64,000 bases of DNA from positions 616,773-680,772 of the forward strand of contig JAQGDQ010000074.1 of the NCBI GenBank assembly GCA_030141605.1, written 5' to 3'. Origin of the DNA: Tubiluchus corallicola (taxonomy: Eukaryota > Priapulida > Priapulimorpha > Priapulimorphida > Tubiluchidae). The notes beneath the pieces were generated by a model. It did not search any database and had not been told where the DNA came from. It was given only the letters and a program-made list of their open reading frames with translations. This document shows, piece by piece, positions 33,150-47,700 of the stretch (position 1 is its first letter; each line of letters begins with the position of its first letter). The position numbers were made by a program, and so were the translations under genes.

Positions 33150-36100
33150 AATTGTTACTGTAGCTGCGGAGGCGCCGGATTGAGTAAGTACCCTGCAAGT
33201 TTACTCTTGATTGCCTCAGATTTCGAATTAGGGATCGCTGTTTTAAGACTTGTTCAAAAATTCTACTTCTAAGTGAGCTATGCAAGTGAAACTTGATACA
33301 TCAGGTACTAGATCTTTCAATGCTGACAGTTATCACCACAATAGGAATTATTTATAGTATGTTAACTTAATTACATGCTCATTGAGATTAATTTATAACC
33401 AGTGGTATCAACATTTTGTTAGGTACTCGTGGAAGTCTCTTCATGTGTAGAATGATATCTGATGGAGGCATCGCACGTCGGGCCGGGGGGGAGTTAACTG
33501 CAGTGAGTGGTGGTTGTTTGTGCAGAAAAAGGCTGGCAGACATCGCGATCAGGAAGGTTCAAGGTTGATAAATGTTTGCAGTGTAGAAAGTGTCAAGTGG
33601 TTTGTGATCTGAATACGCACTTGTGCTGCCACCTGTCTGGTTGTGAACTTGTTTACAGTCCTATGTGATGCTACCTATATGGCGCACACTTGGTGGACAG
33701 ATCACAAACCTCTAAACTCCCAGCATGTTTTTTATTATAGCCTCCAAAATTGACAATAATTTCTGCATTTCCATGACAATAGTGTAAACAACAACCAAAC
33801 TAATATTTACATACATATATTGACAATATGTAGCTTAAAATTGTGAAAAAGCAAAAACAAGTTTTGTGTTTGGATATTATATTATTATTGTTAAATATAT
33901 TGTTGTATTAAATTGTTTGATGATATGTTATATTGTAAGTAGAGATAGTTGTGCCATATCTGTAGTCATTGGATATGCTGTTTATGCAGTTGTCATGGAT
34001 TTGAGTATGCAGTAACTATTGTGGTTGCAGCAGCATGAATTTTGTACAGAAATTTGGTGTAAATTTATATTGTCCCACGGCCTATTAACAGCTCATACTG
34101 GCGCCCCAGAGAATGATATTTATTATTTGACCTAAATCATTTTATTGTTCATTCCGCAGCATAATGGATTTGTCATTATGTGGTCATTTGTCGAAAATAT
34201 GTTTGTATTTTTCTGTATTAACGAAAATGTGTCACAAATTTTTTTTTAGTAAAACTATTTACTGCAACTACTGCTAAAGTTTTTTGTGGCGGCTAAGGTG
34301 GGCTCCATTTGGCCGAGCGAATTACATTATTTTAAATTGGACCCAATAGAATCATATTGGAAAATCTCAACTCTCTTGGTTAGTACCATTAACTTTACTG
34401 TCAAGCTGGCAGGCAAATTATCTCTGGTGTTCTTGAGCATGTTCCTTTGGATATTTTCTATCTCATGGTTTTGAAATCCCAGTTTGAGTTTCACTGTAAA
34501 TTTTGGTAACAAATGTGAAAAAAGTGAAACTTGACAGTAAGTTGTGGCTCTATTCAGGATGCGGTATGTGTAGTAGCTTGCACATAACTCGTTTTGAAGA
34601 AATTGCGGAAGTTTGGCTGATCAAAATGATTGTTGTTAAGCGCTGCGAGAGTCAATTTTTCATATTAGCGAAGAAGTGTCTTCCCATACATATGACGGGA
34701 GTTGTCTTGGTGTGGTTGGTTCCGTCACAAAACGGAAAATTGTTGGAAAGAATACTATGAGAAAGCTTCTGAATGTGATGTTATTGTTGTTGTAAGCGGT
34801 GATGTTATATACACTATGACAGACACTGCAAGTGGAATTCTGTGATAACGAATTCTTTGTTATTGATGTAATCTTGTTGGAATTTTATCTGGAATTATTC
34901 CATATGGTAAATTCCCTAGAAGAATTGCTGGATTTTAGAAAACCAAAGTAGGAACATAATGTTAGAGCTATCTGAATAACAGTGGCCTTAGGTATTTCCA
35001 AACACTGTAATAACATTCACTGTAAAGATTTATTTAATTTATCAGGATAATTTACTTTCATAGCAGAATTGATATAAGAACTGACAAAGCTGAAAAGTGG
35101 AACAGTTTCTCTAATTTGAACTACAATATTCAAGTGGTATTATGGTTTTTGGACGTACTGGCTGCTTTCCTTGAACTGTAAATAATGAATTGCCGATACT
35201 GTACTAACTTAAGCTTACTACGTATAGTATCCAGCAAGTATTTTTCTACTGCTTTTACTTTAGCTTATTTCTACTATGGCTTTTTGTTATACTGTAGTTT
35301 AACATCATATATGTCACCTGGAATTACTAGCAGATAACTAGCAGTTAGTTGAGGGTTCATTAGTGATTATAGTTGTAGCTATGTATACTAAGTTTTGTGG
35401 AAGTGGTCTTGTTATTAAAAAGATGGAACATTGTTGAACTCTCACAGTTTGATGATCAATAAGCCAGTCATGTATCACAGCATTGACATCACATAACATG
35501 TGGTGCTTTTGTCCAATTTATCAAATCTGTCTTATAATAATGTATGTATTTGTTTTGCATTCAAACTTCTATGATCAAGAAAAATACGATATAGCACAAA
35601 GTTACATTACTAGCATTGTAGCATTTGCAAAAGGCTTGTTTATAAGGTGCAGCTCACTCACATAGCCACAGTCATATAATTGTTGTGTTTTAGAAAAAGT
35701 TGATGTATACCCACACCCCAGTGGTACAATTAGAATTTTTGTTTCTGATTGCTAAAACATGACCAGGTTGGCATTTGTAAGTCATATGCTATTTAATAGA
35801 TTTGCGTGAATGACGAATGAATTTGTTCGCATTTGTTACAGCCATAATGACTGGTATATTTCATAATCACTTGTTAATATAATATATTTTGTTTGAAATA
35901 GGTGTAAATTACTTTCAGATATCATACTGGATGCAAGAGGCTCTTGCAAATTATGAAAACTCGACTGTTTAAAACCGTAGAACTAATTAACCATTTAGAC
36001 TTGCCACATCGTTTTAAAAATATGCCAGCTTCTGTCAATCAGTTTTAGTTCATGTCAACATCTGCACTGTTTACAGTGTTGTTGACCTCTTATTCTGCAA

Positions 36101-38642
36101 AATGTGTAACACAGCAATATATTGGCAAAAAAGTAGGAATGTTATAAGCAGGTACCAAATAACATTATTCGGCTTCAACATTTTCAAAGACAAACAATTA
36201 AATGACTTGGCAAATTTTTACTAGTTATATTAAGACGTCCAGGATAATTGTTATACTACTAGTTAATTATAGAAGTGCCACAGCCAAAATAACTACTTTC
36301 TGTTAATATTAACTTGTTGGTACCATTTGAATAAAAGTGTTAGTGATTGGTAGTTTATAATTTTCCAGTGCAAAATTTTCCAACTTTTGGCAAGAAATGC
36401 TGCATTTGTTATTGTTATTTTTAAAATTGTTAAGCATATGCTTCTGTACATTATAACACTGCTGTAATTACTGAAAGTCGTAGCACAGAGTTTGAAATAG
36501 TAACATTTGAATTTGTTTCAACCTTTTTTGACAACAAGTAATTGACTATTATAGTCTCTAAAAAATACATTGCTATTTAGCCTTGTATATTCTCATGTCA
36601 ATGTCATGTGCTATTATAAGTTAAAATACATAAGTAAATGCATGCATGCTTATGGCCAGTTAACTTTAACTTATTCGAATCAGTTTGTACAATCCTCTTT
36701 AATAGCGTGATTTGCTGGTTAAAAGCTTAAAGCATCCTATTGATGTCATTGTTTACGTTCATGTTGTAAAAAAGCATTTACTTGCTTAAGTTTAGTTTTA
36801 AAAATAGTAAGACAGTAAAGCATCTGGTATTTTTATTTTCAATAGTATTTGCTAATATTTTATTAGGCAAACTGCTCTATTCAGCTTACTTCAAGGGAAA
36901 ATGTATAAATTTTTAAGTAAAAATTGTAAAAGCCATGTAGCATTTTTGCAGTATTTTATTTATTTGTCCTGGTGTTCTAGATTTACTAAAATAAGCAACA
37001 GCAAAAAATAAACGCGCCACTTTTCCTTTCAAAGCCGTGCATTAAGTGAAGTAGAACATGAGTTTATGGTCATGTACAATTTTTTATTTGTAGGCAGGAA
37101 CAGCTAGCGTTGCAATTACTGTAAAAGGAATTTCTTAAAGTATTGAAAATATTATTAGCTAGTGTTAAAAATACAAATATAATACCTAGAATGAGACATC
37201 TAGGTATTAGAATTTTCTTTTGGTTTGGAACTGCCTAATAATTACTGTCTTCTAAACATTTAGTTTTACAATGCTTCGTTTTTCTATTTCTGTAACATAA
37301 GTATAATATGATTCACCTATAGTCATTTTGGGTTAAGATTGTTTATCTTATTTCTTCTTTATGCCAGCCTCACAAGTTAAGATTTTCTGCACAATGTATT
37401 TCAGATTCCATTCCTTGAGTTTATGTATTATAACACTCAACTCGAGAACCTGTAATCTAAAATAGGCACATACTAACAATAAATGTGGCTACAAATCTGT
37501 AGGTAAATCAACAATTGGCATGTGGAATGCTTTTACCCATCAAAACGAAAAAGCAATTAACATTTGTTAGTAACCGATATTCTAATATTTCTACCTTTGA
37601 AACTGTATTGAAGAAAAGGTGCATGTGTTACGACTAGCGCAGATGAGGCGGACCTGACTAGATGTAGGGTAGTCAACTGGAGATTCCTTGGCCAATCAGA
37701 AAGGTTTACACAAAATTTTACTCTGAAGAGGAATTGCCCGCAAAGTCTAGATAGTGGCTTCGCAGCAAGGGGGCGCTACCACTGCAAGATTGGTTCTCTT
37801 GCGGGATCCTGTATTAACACTTGTCTATTAACTGCACACATCAACAATAATGGAACAATATTTATGATAGTATTCTGTAATGAAAGTTAATGATAAAACA
37901 TTAGGTACGAAAACAAAAATGACGAAATACGTCAAAGTACAATATATCGAAACGAGACATTGGCAAAACTGTCAGAAAAAGTTATTGAGCAAAATTAGGT
38001 AATATGGCAGTATTAATTAAGCATATTATAACAACTTGGCAATATTTCCATTTGAACGTAAGCTAAGCTAACCGTAAAAAATATTAATCTGGCTAATCTT
38101 AACTACCTGCCACCCCAGGGGAACCACTAGCGAGTCAATAGGTTAAGAGTAGCATTCAGGACCGTGAACGTGTAAATCTATTCAGAAAGCATTTCGGGAC
38201 CAAACTTCAAGCATAATTTCAACGTCTGGCACGACTTCAACTCGTGTAGGATCACGTTCACGTCGAACATTTATCAATTGCGAATACCATTAGTTCATCC
38301 ATACCACATGACAAACCACATAGTAAAGCAAAGAATAAATCAACTCTTATGATCCCGTATGATAGTCTGAAGCTGTACACGCTTCTGGTTCTCAAAAACA
38401 AGAAAACTGCACTGGACGGTCCTGTTCTTGTCTATCACTCGACAGGTAGTCACCATAAAAACAAGTACTATCTATCGCCTTAACATCGAGTGCTTGGGAC
38501 TCCATTAACTGTCCAACCATCAACTATGTCCGCAGCGATCATTTTATCGCATGTATTTTTTTAGTTTTACAGTATTTTAATTGCTTTAATATTAAAGGCG
38601 AACATATGATGGTCAACAGGAACCAGCAAAACTCTGATGGTT
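33150..38642. other. presumed hnRNP 3' UTR, then intergenic
   Basis: AT-rich. A 13-bp inverted repeat lies at 33599-33611 and 33698-33710. Candidate AATAAA signals occur at about 36332 and 37006; none can be chosen. Apart from these I see no coding exon or clear repeat. Confidence 0.4.
33599..33710. repeat. 13-bp inverted repeat (stem-loop) downstream of hnRNP stop
   Basis: GGTTTGTGATCTG and CAGATCACAAACC are exact reverse complements with 86 bases between, in the presumed 3' UTR. Confidence 0.75.
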
Positions 38643-38647
38643 AAAAA
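38643..38647 (-). terminator. Pol III terminator of tRNA-Trp
   Basis: Five T on the minus strand, 8 bases past the tRNA 3' end. Confidence 0.7.
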
Positions 38648-38655
38648 GTTATAAG

Positions 38656-38727
38656 TGACCCCGACGTGATTTGAACACGCAACCTTCTGATCTGGAGTCA
38701 GACGCGCTACCGTTGCGCCACGGAGTC
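38656..38727 (-). tRNA. tRNA-Trp (anticodon CCA)
   Basis: 72 nt, intronless. The acceptor arm GACTCCG pairs with CGGGGTC (one G-U pair) with discriminator A. A box GGCGCAACGGTAGC, anticodon stem-loop CTGACTCCAGATCAG, and B box GTTCAAATC followed by the T-stem strand CACG are all intact. CCA tail is not encoded, as in eukaryotic nuclear genes. It closely follows the conserved animal tRNA-Trp pattern and is probably functional. Confidence 0.96.
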
Positions 38728-39599
38728 TTTATGTACATTAAAATGCCTATAGTGCCTGTCATACAAAATTCTCTAAAGCAACCGCAATTCAATTCTAGTT
38801 CATTTACACAGTAACTTCACGCAACACACAGAAAAAAGACAAAATACGATTACGTAATATTGCAAAAACAGTAGTTGGTCCAAGTATTATAATAAAACTA
38901 TTATTTTGATGAGAAATTAGAAAAATTGACAAACATGTACGCAGTTCAGTTTTTTCAATTGGCATAACGTATCATATCAAAAAACTCATTAAATCTGTTT
39001 GACTTAACTCTTAAATAGCCTACTTAAATGTAACAAGAAATTATGTGCAAGCTACAAAGAACTAATTAAAATACACAATCTAAATATTTAAAAATGATCA
39101 CAAATATTACATGATCACAACACATGGTTTATCCAGCACTAACAGATTGCCACCAAGATAACTGCATTTTTACAGCATTCGTTTAAGTAGTTTCCAAAGT
39201 GAATAAGGTCTTCTGGATTTGAATTTAGAAAAAGCCACATTACTGAGTATATATTGCTTTTTGAAGAGACTACAATACATTTTGTGCTCATACTTTTGTT
39301 TAAATCTTTGTACAAAGGACAGGGAAAATGTAATTCATTTTAATATATTAATTTTGAGCTATAACTGTTATGACAGTACATGTGTCGGAAACCACCCGAT
39401 TTCAACAATCCATAAACGTGAAATTACGAACACTGACATAATTTCCTTGTCATAACTGATTTAAAAAGGCAACAACTGTTTATTATAAATATGCTTGTGC
39501 CACTTGGGAAAGGGATTCTGTTGTTATTTAAGCTAAAGCTAATAAAATTCACCTCTGGAATTTGTGGTGTGTGACTTCTTTAAATAATGTGAAAGCTGA

Positions 39600-41235
39600 A
39601 TATACATGAGCTTCTCAACACTTGAGACAATCTATTCTTGATGCCAGGAAAAGGTATAAAGAAAAGCTAGCCAGTAAAATTAGTAAGAATGCCAAGGAAT
39701 TTTTTTGATCCAGCAAACGTTTTTTAAAACCCGTGAACCGTATAAGCAGTATCGTAAATCAACAACAAAAGATTGTCACTGATCCTGCCACTATTGGTTC
39801 TACCATAAATGATACTTTTGCCTCTTTCTTACACAAGAGCCTGAGAACATTGAATTACCCATCCCATCTGATGGTTGGAATTCCAACAGTATAACTAATG
39901 TTGTCTTTTCGATAAATGAGGTATATCTCAAACACATTAACTTAAAGCCTTTTAAAGCCACAGCCTGGACAATGTTCATGGTTTTATTCTCAAAACCTGT
40001 GCCCTCCAACTTGCTTTACCACTGTTTTTAATTTTTATGAAAAGTCTTGATTCTTGCGAAGTTCCTTTGAACTGGCTTGACTCAAACGTCACTCCTATTC
40101 CAAAGAAACCTTCTGCAACTCCTTCATGCGATGATTTAAGGCCCATTTCTTTAACATCAGTTGTTGCCAAATGCCTTGAGTCCATTATATGTACTTCTTT
40201 TTCTTGTCAGTTCTGAGCGTATTTGCAAAAATCAGCATGGCTCTTTACCAAATCTCTCTGTTGCAACTAATTTACTCTCTTGCTTAAATGAATGGACTAA
40301 ATTTTTTGATGATCTATCCTTACCTGATATTGATATTTTATACTTAGACTTTAGAAAAGCTTTTGGCTCTGTGCCTCTGTGCGGCTACTGCTCAAGATGG
40401 AGTTCTCAGGAATCCGTGGTAATTTATTAAAGTCATTTGATTTTTCCTAACTTATCGTAGACAACGAATTGTTATGAATGGTATAACTACAAACTGGCAA
40501 CCAGTAGCTAGTGGAATCCCCCAAGGTACTCTTAGTGGTCCTCACTGCTTTCTTATTTTATAAATGACATTACTAATTGCGTGTCTCCTGGTACGAGCAT
40601 CCCTTTGTTTGTAAATGATCTTAGGCCCTATCGCCCAATCTGGGGGGCCAATTTATTTTACAAAATGATCTTAATGAAATTGAAAAATGGTACGATTGGT
40701 TGATGCAACTTAAGAAAAGCAAATGTTACTTATTAGTGTGCACCATATTATATCAGCGATGGTGCTATAGAAGAGAAATCTGTTGTGTCGTTTCAAGATC
40801 CGCTAATGTTATAGTCCTTCTATACAAAGCAGTCGTTCATCCTATTTTGGAATTTGCATCAGTAGTGTGGTCACCACAGTATGTAGCTCTCAAAGATGCT
40901 TTGGAGAAAACTCAAGAAAGATGTATGAGGCTAGTCCATGATGCAGATCCTGATGTCCACTTTGGAACAACGCCGAAGCACTGCTGATCTTGTCAATTGT
41001 TATAAAATTATGAAAAGACTCTCAGTTTTACAAGAACTAGATTTCTTCTCAAGACCATGCAGAGTATATGAGGCCATGATTCTAAACTCTTCATCGAATA
41101 TAGCCAATCCAATATCCGTTCTCATTTTTTGCTTCTCGTGTGGCCTATCCATGGAACTCACTCTCAGCTGATATTGTCAGTGCGCCATCTATCAATAAAT
41201 TTAAAATGAATATGAACACGAGTTGAACTCTAGAT
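39600..41235 (+). mobile_element. decayed jockey/CR1-like reverse transcriptase
   Basis: In broken frames: a palm region with ERICKNQHGSLPNLSVATNL, DIDILYLDFRKAFGSVP (catalytic), RRQRIVMNGITTNWQPVASG then IPQGT (40487-40530), and at 40800-40985 LLYKAVVHPILEFASVVWSP, LEKTQERCMRLVHDADP. This is the standard order of jockey/CR1-type polymerases. Many stops and frame changes; no endonuclease was recognised. Confidence 0.75.
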
Positions 41236-43608
41236 CCTGATGTCATTGTAAAGAAGAAGAAGATTGCTCATGGCCAATCAAAACTTTTGGTGTCACGTGC
41301 CTCGCGTTCGTGACAACATGTATTAGGCAATTAAAGCCTTTAATTTCATGGCTATGTTTATTTTTGTTCTATTTCCAGGTCACGCTTGCTCATATGTAAT
41401 TTTTGTAATCTTTTGTCTGTGTATCACTCTTGAAATAATGTTTAAATAATCTTCTAAATCATAACTGATTTTTACGTCTATAAAATTTTAATTAATTTCT
41501 GTTTTTTCCAACAATTTGTCTGGTATCGCTATGTAGCTCTAAAATATTTTTTCCGTATTCTGATTTGAGATTATTACCGAATTCTTTTATTTGGCGATTC
41601 AGACGTGTTTTATCGATATCATGTACACCGTATATGTTTGAAAGCTTGGAAAATTTACACACTTTGTACAAAGCTGTTTCATTTCTCTTCCTGAAACTGG
41701 CAACTATATACATTTTTAAATAGTGTATTTTTTGGTTTTGCATATGTCATTAATAGATATTAGCAAAGAATTGTTGATACTTTGACTAGGAGTGTGTATG
41801 CCTAATTCAGCTTTACTCGTTACATTGGAAGCACTTAAAACCATACATGCATGTGATACATACATTGGTTACGCTCAATCAGATTAATGGATTACTTCAG
41901 TCGCGATTTCGCATTGTTAGTACAAATACTCTTTAAATTATAGACTTTTAAAGAGTTATATACATATACATGCACACGCACGCACACACACACACATATA
42001 CACTTGACTACTACAGCTTTAATGCGGTGTAATGCACCTACATAGCCATAATATTATACACCGTGCTGAAGAGAAGCTCACATTTTTCAGTAAGATCGTT
42101 AGATGACTAAGTAACTTGTTCTTTGCATTTTTCTTACTATGCTTGATTTGTATTAATTTTTTATTACAAACCTTATACTTCATTAATTGGTATCATGCAT
42201 ATTTAAAACAAAAATAATTATCATGAAATTACTGAAATGTAACTTGATAAACTTTTGCGTACAGGCAGTAAACAAAATGTTCATTTGCACATTTACGTGA
42301 TTGTAGAAATAGCGGTGCATTTATTTGCACAATCCAAATAGTTAATCATGTGTTAAAACTTATGTCACAATAAAAGTTCAAAAGTGCTTGATGAGCAAAT
42401 AATTTTGCTTATCAAGATAAGCAAACTAAATATTGTAAATCATATTATTACTATTACCATTTCATGCGAAAGTTGCATTGCGATAAATTCTTCAATTATT
42501 CAGTAATACATATGGTTTTGTACATTATTCTATTGTGTACATCACTCCAGAATTTTCAATTAACAAAAATACATTTTTTAAATAAACTTAATAACTTTTT
42601 GTGAATAAAAATTGCAAATTAGTTAGCTAAAGGACTTACAGACTAGTGTAAGTAATTACAGGCAAAAGTTCGCTTAGAGTATGAACGTAACAACTGCTTA
42701 AGAACAGTTCATAAGCAAGAACAAAGAAGCATAATTCCCAAAAAAATAACCCATGTAGCTACAATGTACTTGGAATAAAACCACTTAGTCTATATTTTAA
42801 TCTTTGATCTTTAATGTCAATTGTGCAACACACTAGTATGGGTAAAGCTGATAGTAAGTCAATAAACTACATGTATGCATAATGCATTAATCCCTGCACA
42901 TAACAATACAAGTGACATTTTTACAACCAATAATGCTAAACCACATAATATTATTATTTCCCTATAATACACATCTGCATTATAATACAATATATCCAAC
43001 CATATATATGTATGTACGTATTCAAGTTAAATATAATTATCACAACATGCTGTGTTCAAGTAAAATCTAATGCATGTATGGCCATGTGAGCATGGTTGTA
43101 ATGATGTCAGTTTTTGTGGGTTGTACTGATCTCAATACATGTTTTATTACACAATTATTATATCCTCATGCTGCAAAATATAATAATTATGATCACAAAT
43201 TTTGTGTTAATAATACAACTTCATAAGCCAACAACATTAATTTTAAATTAAATACATGCAATAATTGTCTGCATTAATATTTCAAAAACGTATTTCTCAG
43301 AACAATTACTGCATACTGTAAGCCACACAGATATAATTTTTTTCTTTTGCAATGCAAAAAGTGATGAGCGATATGAAACAGATGTGAAATAATGTAATAA
43401 CAACTGCTGACACGCTTGAATATGTTTTCGACAAAAAAGCCCAATTTCAAAACATGTCATTAAAGACAATAATGTTTCAATCAAATGTAGTATTGTTGGT
43501 ATTCTGCTAGTAGCAAAAATGAGCACACTGAAATTACTTTTGCTTCAAGTCTATCAGTGAAAGAAAAGAGCTAGCCCCATGAAGATTAAGACTGTGGACT
43601 TCACTAAC
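41236..43608. other. intergenic, one unrecognised minus-strand ORF
   Basis: An 83-codon minus-strand frame at 41743-41492 (ATG start) is charged and coding-like (LSNIYGVHDIDKTRLNRQIK) but matches nothing I know; it may be a mobile-element fragment. A CA/TA microsatellite lies at about 41959-42003. The rest is AT-rich and featureless. Confidence 0.35.
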
Positions 43609-44670
43609 AGTAGGCGCCGCTTAATAGACTTAATAAATTAATTAACTGCTCATGTCATGGCTAATAGGGTCAACCGCTTAATTGACTCAAAATTAAGGGT
43701 ATGGGCCGCTTCTATTCAAATGTACATAGAAACTGTCAGTAATCGACTCAAATAACTCTGCATAATTGACTCAATATTTTTGCTTCACATGATTCAATAA
43801 GACACTTTCGTGTGACTAATAAGCTTTTATGACTTTTATATCATCTTAGTTCGCTTTTGTCCCTTTGTTTGGGTTTTGTGTGTAAGCTAGAACGTTTATC
43901 ATAGGCTAATATGCTAGCCTAATGGTTTGCTTTGACCAGCCCATCCACTGCAATTAACCTCGTTACCCAAGAATTCCTGGAAGCTAAACATATAATCACT
44001 TGCTTAGCGGTTTACTTTTGAAAAGCCAAAAAGCGTCTTTGCCAGAAAGTTTAATCAGTTAGTTGCTGCTGTTATGCTATCGACACAGGTGCAGATACAG
44101 TAATAAGTGCGTCACAACAGCAAGCGGGAGTTTAGGCGAAGTTACAGATGAAGCTACTTGCGGAGAAACACGGGCACCACCAACAGTTTAGCACACCAAG
44201 CACTAAGTACTTTACCTAAATTTGTGCATCATACAACAACAGACTTTCACAATGTTTTTATCATTATCAGAACTTTGTAAGCCAACTTCTTCGCGATAAA
44301 ATGGAGCAGCGGACTTTGAAGGAATTTTTGTAATTTTTGCAAATAAATTGACCTGTGTGATTTAGAAAAGTATACTTTTTAATTTATTACTAATTCACTT
44401 ATATATTAGTCTAATACATTATATATTATAGTCTTATATATTAATCTAATAAACTAATATTCTAAAATATTTTTTCTAATTTTTAACTGCACAAGGAATT
44501 TAGGCATTACTTTGTTTCTAAAATTCATTAGAAACTTTTGCAATGAATAGTAAGCTGATTACTCATACTTCTATACCTGTAATACTACACCCATCGGTTA
44601 ATAGGTTCAGTCGGTTAATTGGGTCAAACCACTTCCGTCCCAAAGTGAGTCTATTAAGCGGCGCCTACTG
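43609..44670. mobile_element. pogo/Tigger-like MITE just downstream of the BIG gene
   Basis: Perfect terminal inverted repeats of 23 bp, beginning CAGTAGGCGCCGCTTAATAG at both ends. The right end is followed by TA; the left is preceded by AA, probably a mutated TA target. Subterminal repeats resemble each other (GGTCAACCGCTTAATTGACTC left; GGTCAAACC/GGTTAATTGGGTC right). It is 1062 bp with no transposase frame. It ends 70 bp before the BIG stop codon, so it probably sits in that gene's 3' UTR. Confidence 0.85.
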
Positions 44671-44740
44671 TACTATTAAGTTTAGTATTTTTTGGGCTAT
44701 TAAACTGGCTAGATGTAATTCTAGTATTGGGTTAAGTGAG

Positions 44741-47700
44741 TTATAAACGGATATGATCATCAACAATATTGAAAACGCTTCCTATCCTAAGAAAAAATCT
44801 CCGCAATATATATCCCATTTCTTGTTTAACTTGTTGTCCTACCATTTCACAAAGACTAGGGTAGTAACTGGCAGCATGCTGTTTAAATCTTTCATCTGGC
44901 ATTTTTAAGGTACCCGAAAGAAAAAGAAGCAACAAGCTACACCAAGCTTCACGGTGACTTTCTGACTGCAGTGTTAAGAAATAATCCAGTGCATCTTTAC
45001 ACACAGTAATGAGCCGAGTTTGTACTTCTTGCCAAGCATCACGTCGTCCATCATCCGTATACATTCTGTATAAGATTCGAAGAGCGCAGGCCAAGCTGTT
45101 TGTTTCTTGTTTCAACAAATTTGGCTTTACCTTGCCCTTAAATCCAGCTTTCCACAGCAGATTTCTCTGCTCTTGATTAGAGTTAAAAGCCTTGGCAAAC
45201 TTGTGTGATTCCATTAGACAGTCCAGCAGGCGAAACAGTTGCTTGGAGGTTAGATAGGAGTACATTCCCTGTTCCTCCTGCTGACAATCAGATTGGGCAA
45301 AGGGAGTTTCTACCAAGCCAGCTTGAGCTGCAGCCAAATTTTCAGCATCCTCCTTACGGCTTGTAGCAGGATAAAAAATCACGTTATCGATAGTCTGAAT
45401 CAACTCAAGCTGTACAACGCATTTAATCAAAAGTGCAGAAAACAATTTATGATCACTGCCTTGTTTTATCATCCTGCCATGACGAATGAATTCATGTTCC
45501 ATTGAAATGGCTTCACTGCTCTTCCTATCACTAGTCAGTTCTTGGACATTAGTCAAATTTGCTGTAGGTGAGTCTGGCATTTTAATGTATCCATCAGTTT
45601 CACCAGGTTTCCAGGTCAGCAAAGCTGCAGGTAAGGTTTTATTGAATATGTCTAACATAAGGTCACAGGTTTTGTCCCAAGTCGATATGTCAAACTGATA
45701 ACCTGTCGAAATGACCAAGTTTTCCAAACAGTTGGTTCCGGATCGTGCAAGTTGCTCATTGTCTTGCTGAACACACCAAAAAAGCTGAGCATATAAATCA
45801 TCCAAAAGGACATCATTTAAAATGGAAAAATATTGTGTGAAAACATCAACTATTGCATAAAGTGCGTGATTGCATGTGGTAGTCATCCATTCAGATTTCT
45901 CACTCTGTTGCTCGGGTAATTTCATATTATCAAATATGCGAAACAGGACTCTGAAGATATCTCGCCACCAGTGCTCTTTGAATGCTTCACCATAGGTCTT
46001 CATGATTTCAAACATGACAGTCAAACCGCGGGTTCGTACATCAAGACCGCATCTATTGATAACGCAAGACAACTCGAACATAACTGGAAACCAACCTTTT
46101 ACCCATACTCTGTCATCTTCAGATATGTGCAAGCCCTCTCCAGTGTGTTCACGAAACATTTGAGGCTTTTCAGCAACATACTTAGCACAGTTGCGAATCA
46201 GACGAATAGCTTCCATACTAGTGTCCGGAAAAGCTGCATTACATGCAAATTCTGACAGACATTTCACTGCATCTTGAAATGAATCAATCATGGCAGCAAA
46301 GTATTTTTCAAAGACCGAAGATATTATCTTTCCCATGGTTTGGAATGCCAGTTCAACAATACTTTCGTCATGATCAGATGCTGCCAAGTGAAATACACTG
46401 AAAATATTTTTCCAACCAGACTTTATGTTGTGAGCTTGAGAATTAACCATTTGCGCAACACATCTTACAACCATATCTCTAATTGTCGGAGACTTGTTCC
46501 TTTTCATTATGTGTTCAAAGGGTCGTAAAAAGTCTTTCTGGAAACGAAAGTTGGCAAATTCTCCTTTCTCTATGAATTTCATTGAAAGTTGACGAAGGGA
46601 GTCTACTGCGAAGAAAGCTATATCCTCATTCAGATTACACCCTACTTTATTGAAATGGTCACCAAGTATCTGCCAAATTCGTGACCACTGTAATCGAATT
46701 CGCCCCATGTTGTAATAAGAGATTTCCACAATTTTTTGTAGACTAAACATACGAGGATGTGATGATGATGACAACTCCTCTTCAGAAACATGACACAAAG
46801 CTGTGACAAAATAAACTATTGCATCACCATCAAGCCTCGTTGAACCAGTAAATATTCTGTCAACTGCAACAACCACGCTTTGGGAACTAGTCTCCCCCAT
46901 TGATTCTTGAAGACTTGCCATGCGCTTTTGATCCATTTTAGGTACAGGTACCATCAAGCCATCTTCATTTTGATGGGCTTTATCACTGTGACCATGTTTT
47001 GCATTCCCAGAAATAAACCTGGTTCTTGCACCTGTCCCAATAAGCTGAGCTAGTTCCAGTTGAGAAATACATTTTAATATCTCCAACCAAGACTTTCCCA
47101 GATAATTACCATCAGTTTGTGCAACTGCAATTAGAGTCTTAATTGTATCAATATTTTTTGCTTTCATTTCAGTAATCTGTGAGTTAGCTGTAAGTAAGGT
47201 GAATCTAGACAATGCCTGTGTGTATGCATCTCTTTCTAGCTCCATTTCAAAGATGCAGGAAATTCTAATTGCACATCTCAGGCCATCTAGACACAGTGAA
47301 GCAATCTTCGTGTCATCACAATCTTGTAAACCTACACTATATGCGGCTAAAAAAGGCGTCCAAGCAACTTTGAACATAGGCCGTACATGAGCAAGATGTG
47401 TAGCTGATGTGAAAGGTGATTCCACATGACTGACACTTTCCATCAAAGCTTTAGCAGTCAATGCCATCTGCTCCATTTCCATATTGTAGATTAACTTGCG
47501 CTGCTTTTCACTGGACACATTATGTGTTCCTTTCCTGGATGGTTTACTGCCAGTTGGTTTCATTGTTATTTCTGCTCCTGCAATCTCGTCATAAATTTGC
47601 GACAGGTATTCCTCTGGGAGGTCCTTGCTATCATTAATTCCTCTGTTCATCTTAATATATTGCTCCTTGGTCATTTTGTGCTTAACTTGTGGGCTCCACA

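Noticed and set aside
45971-46255. Plus-strand frames across the BIG gene (several between 45.2 and 49.7 kb)
   Set aside because: Shadows of the long minus-strand coding exon with no domain.
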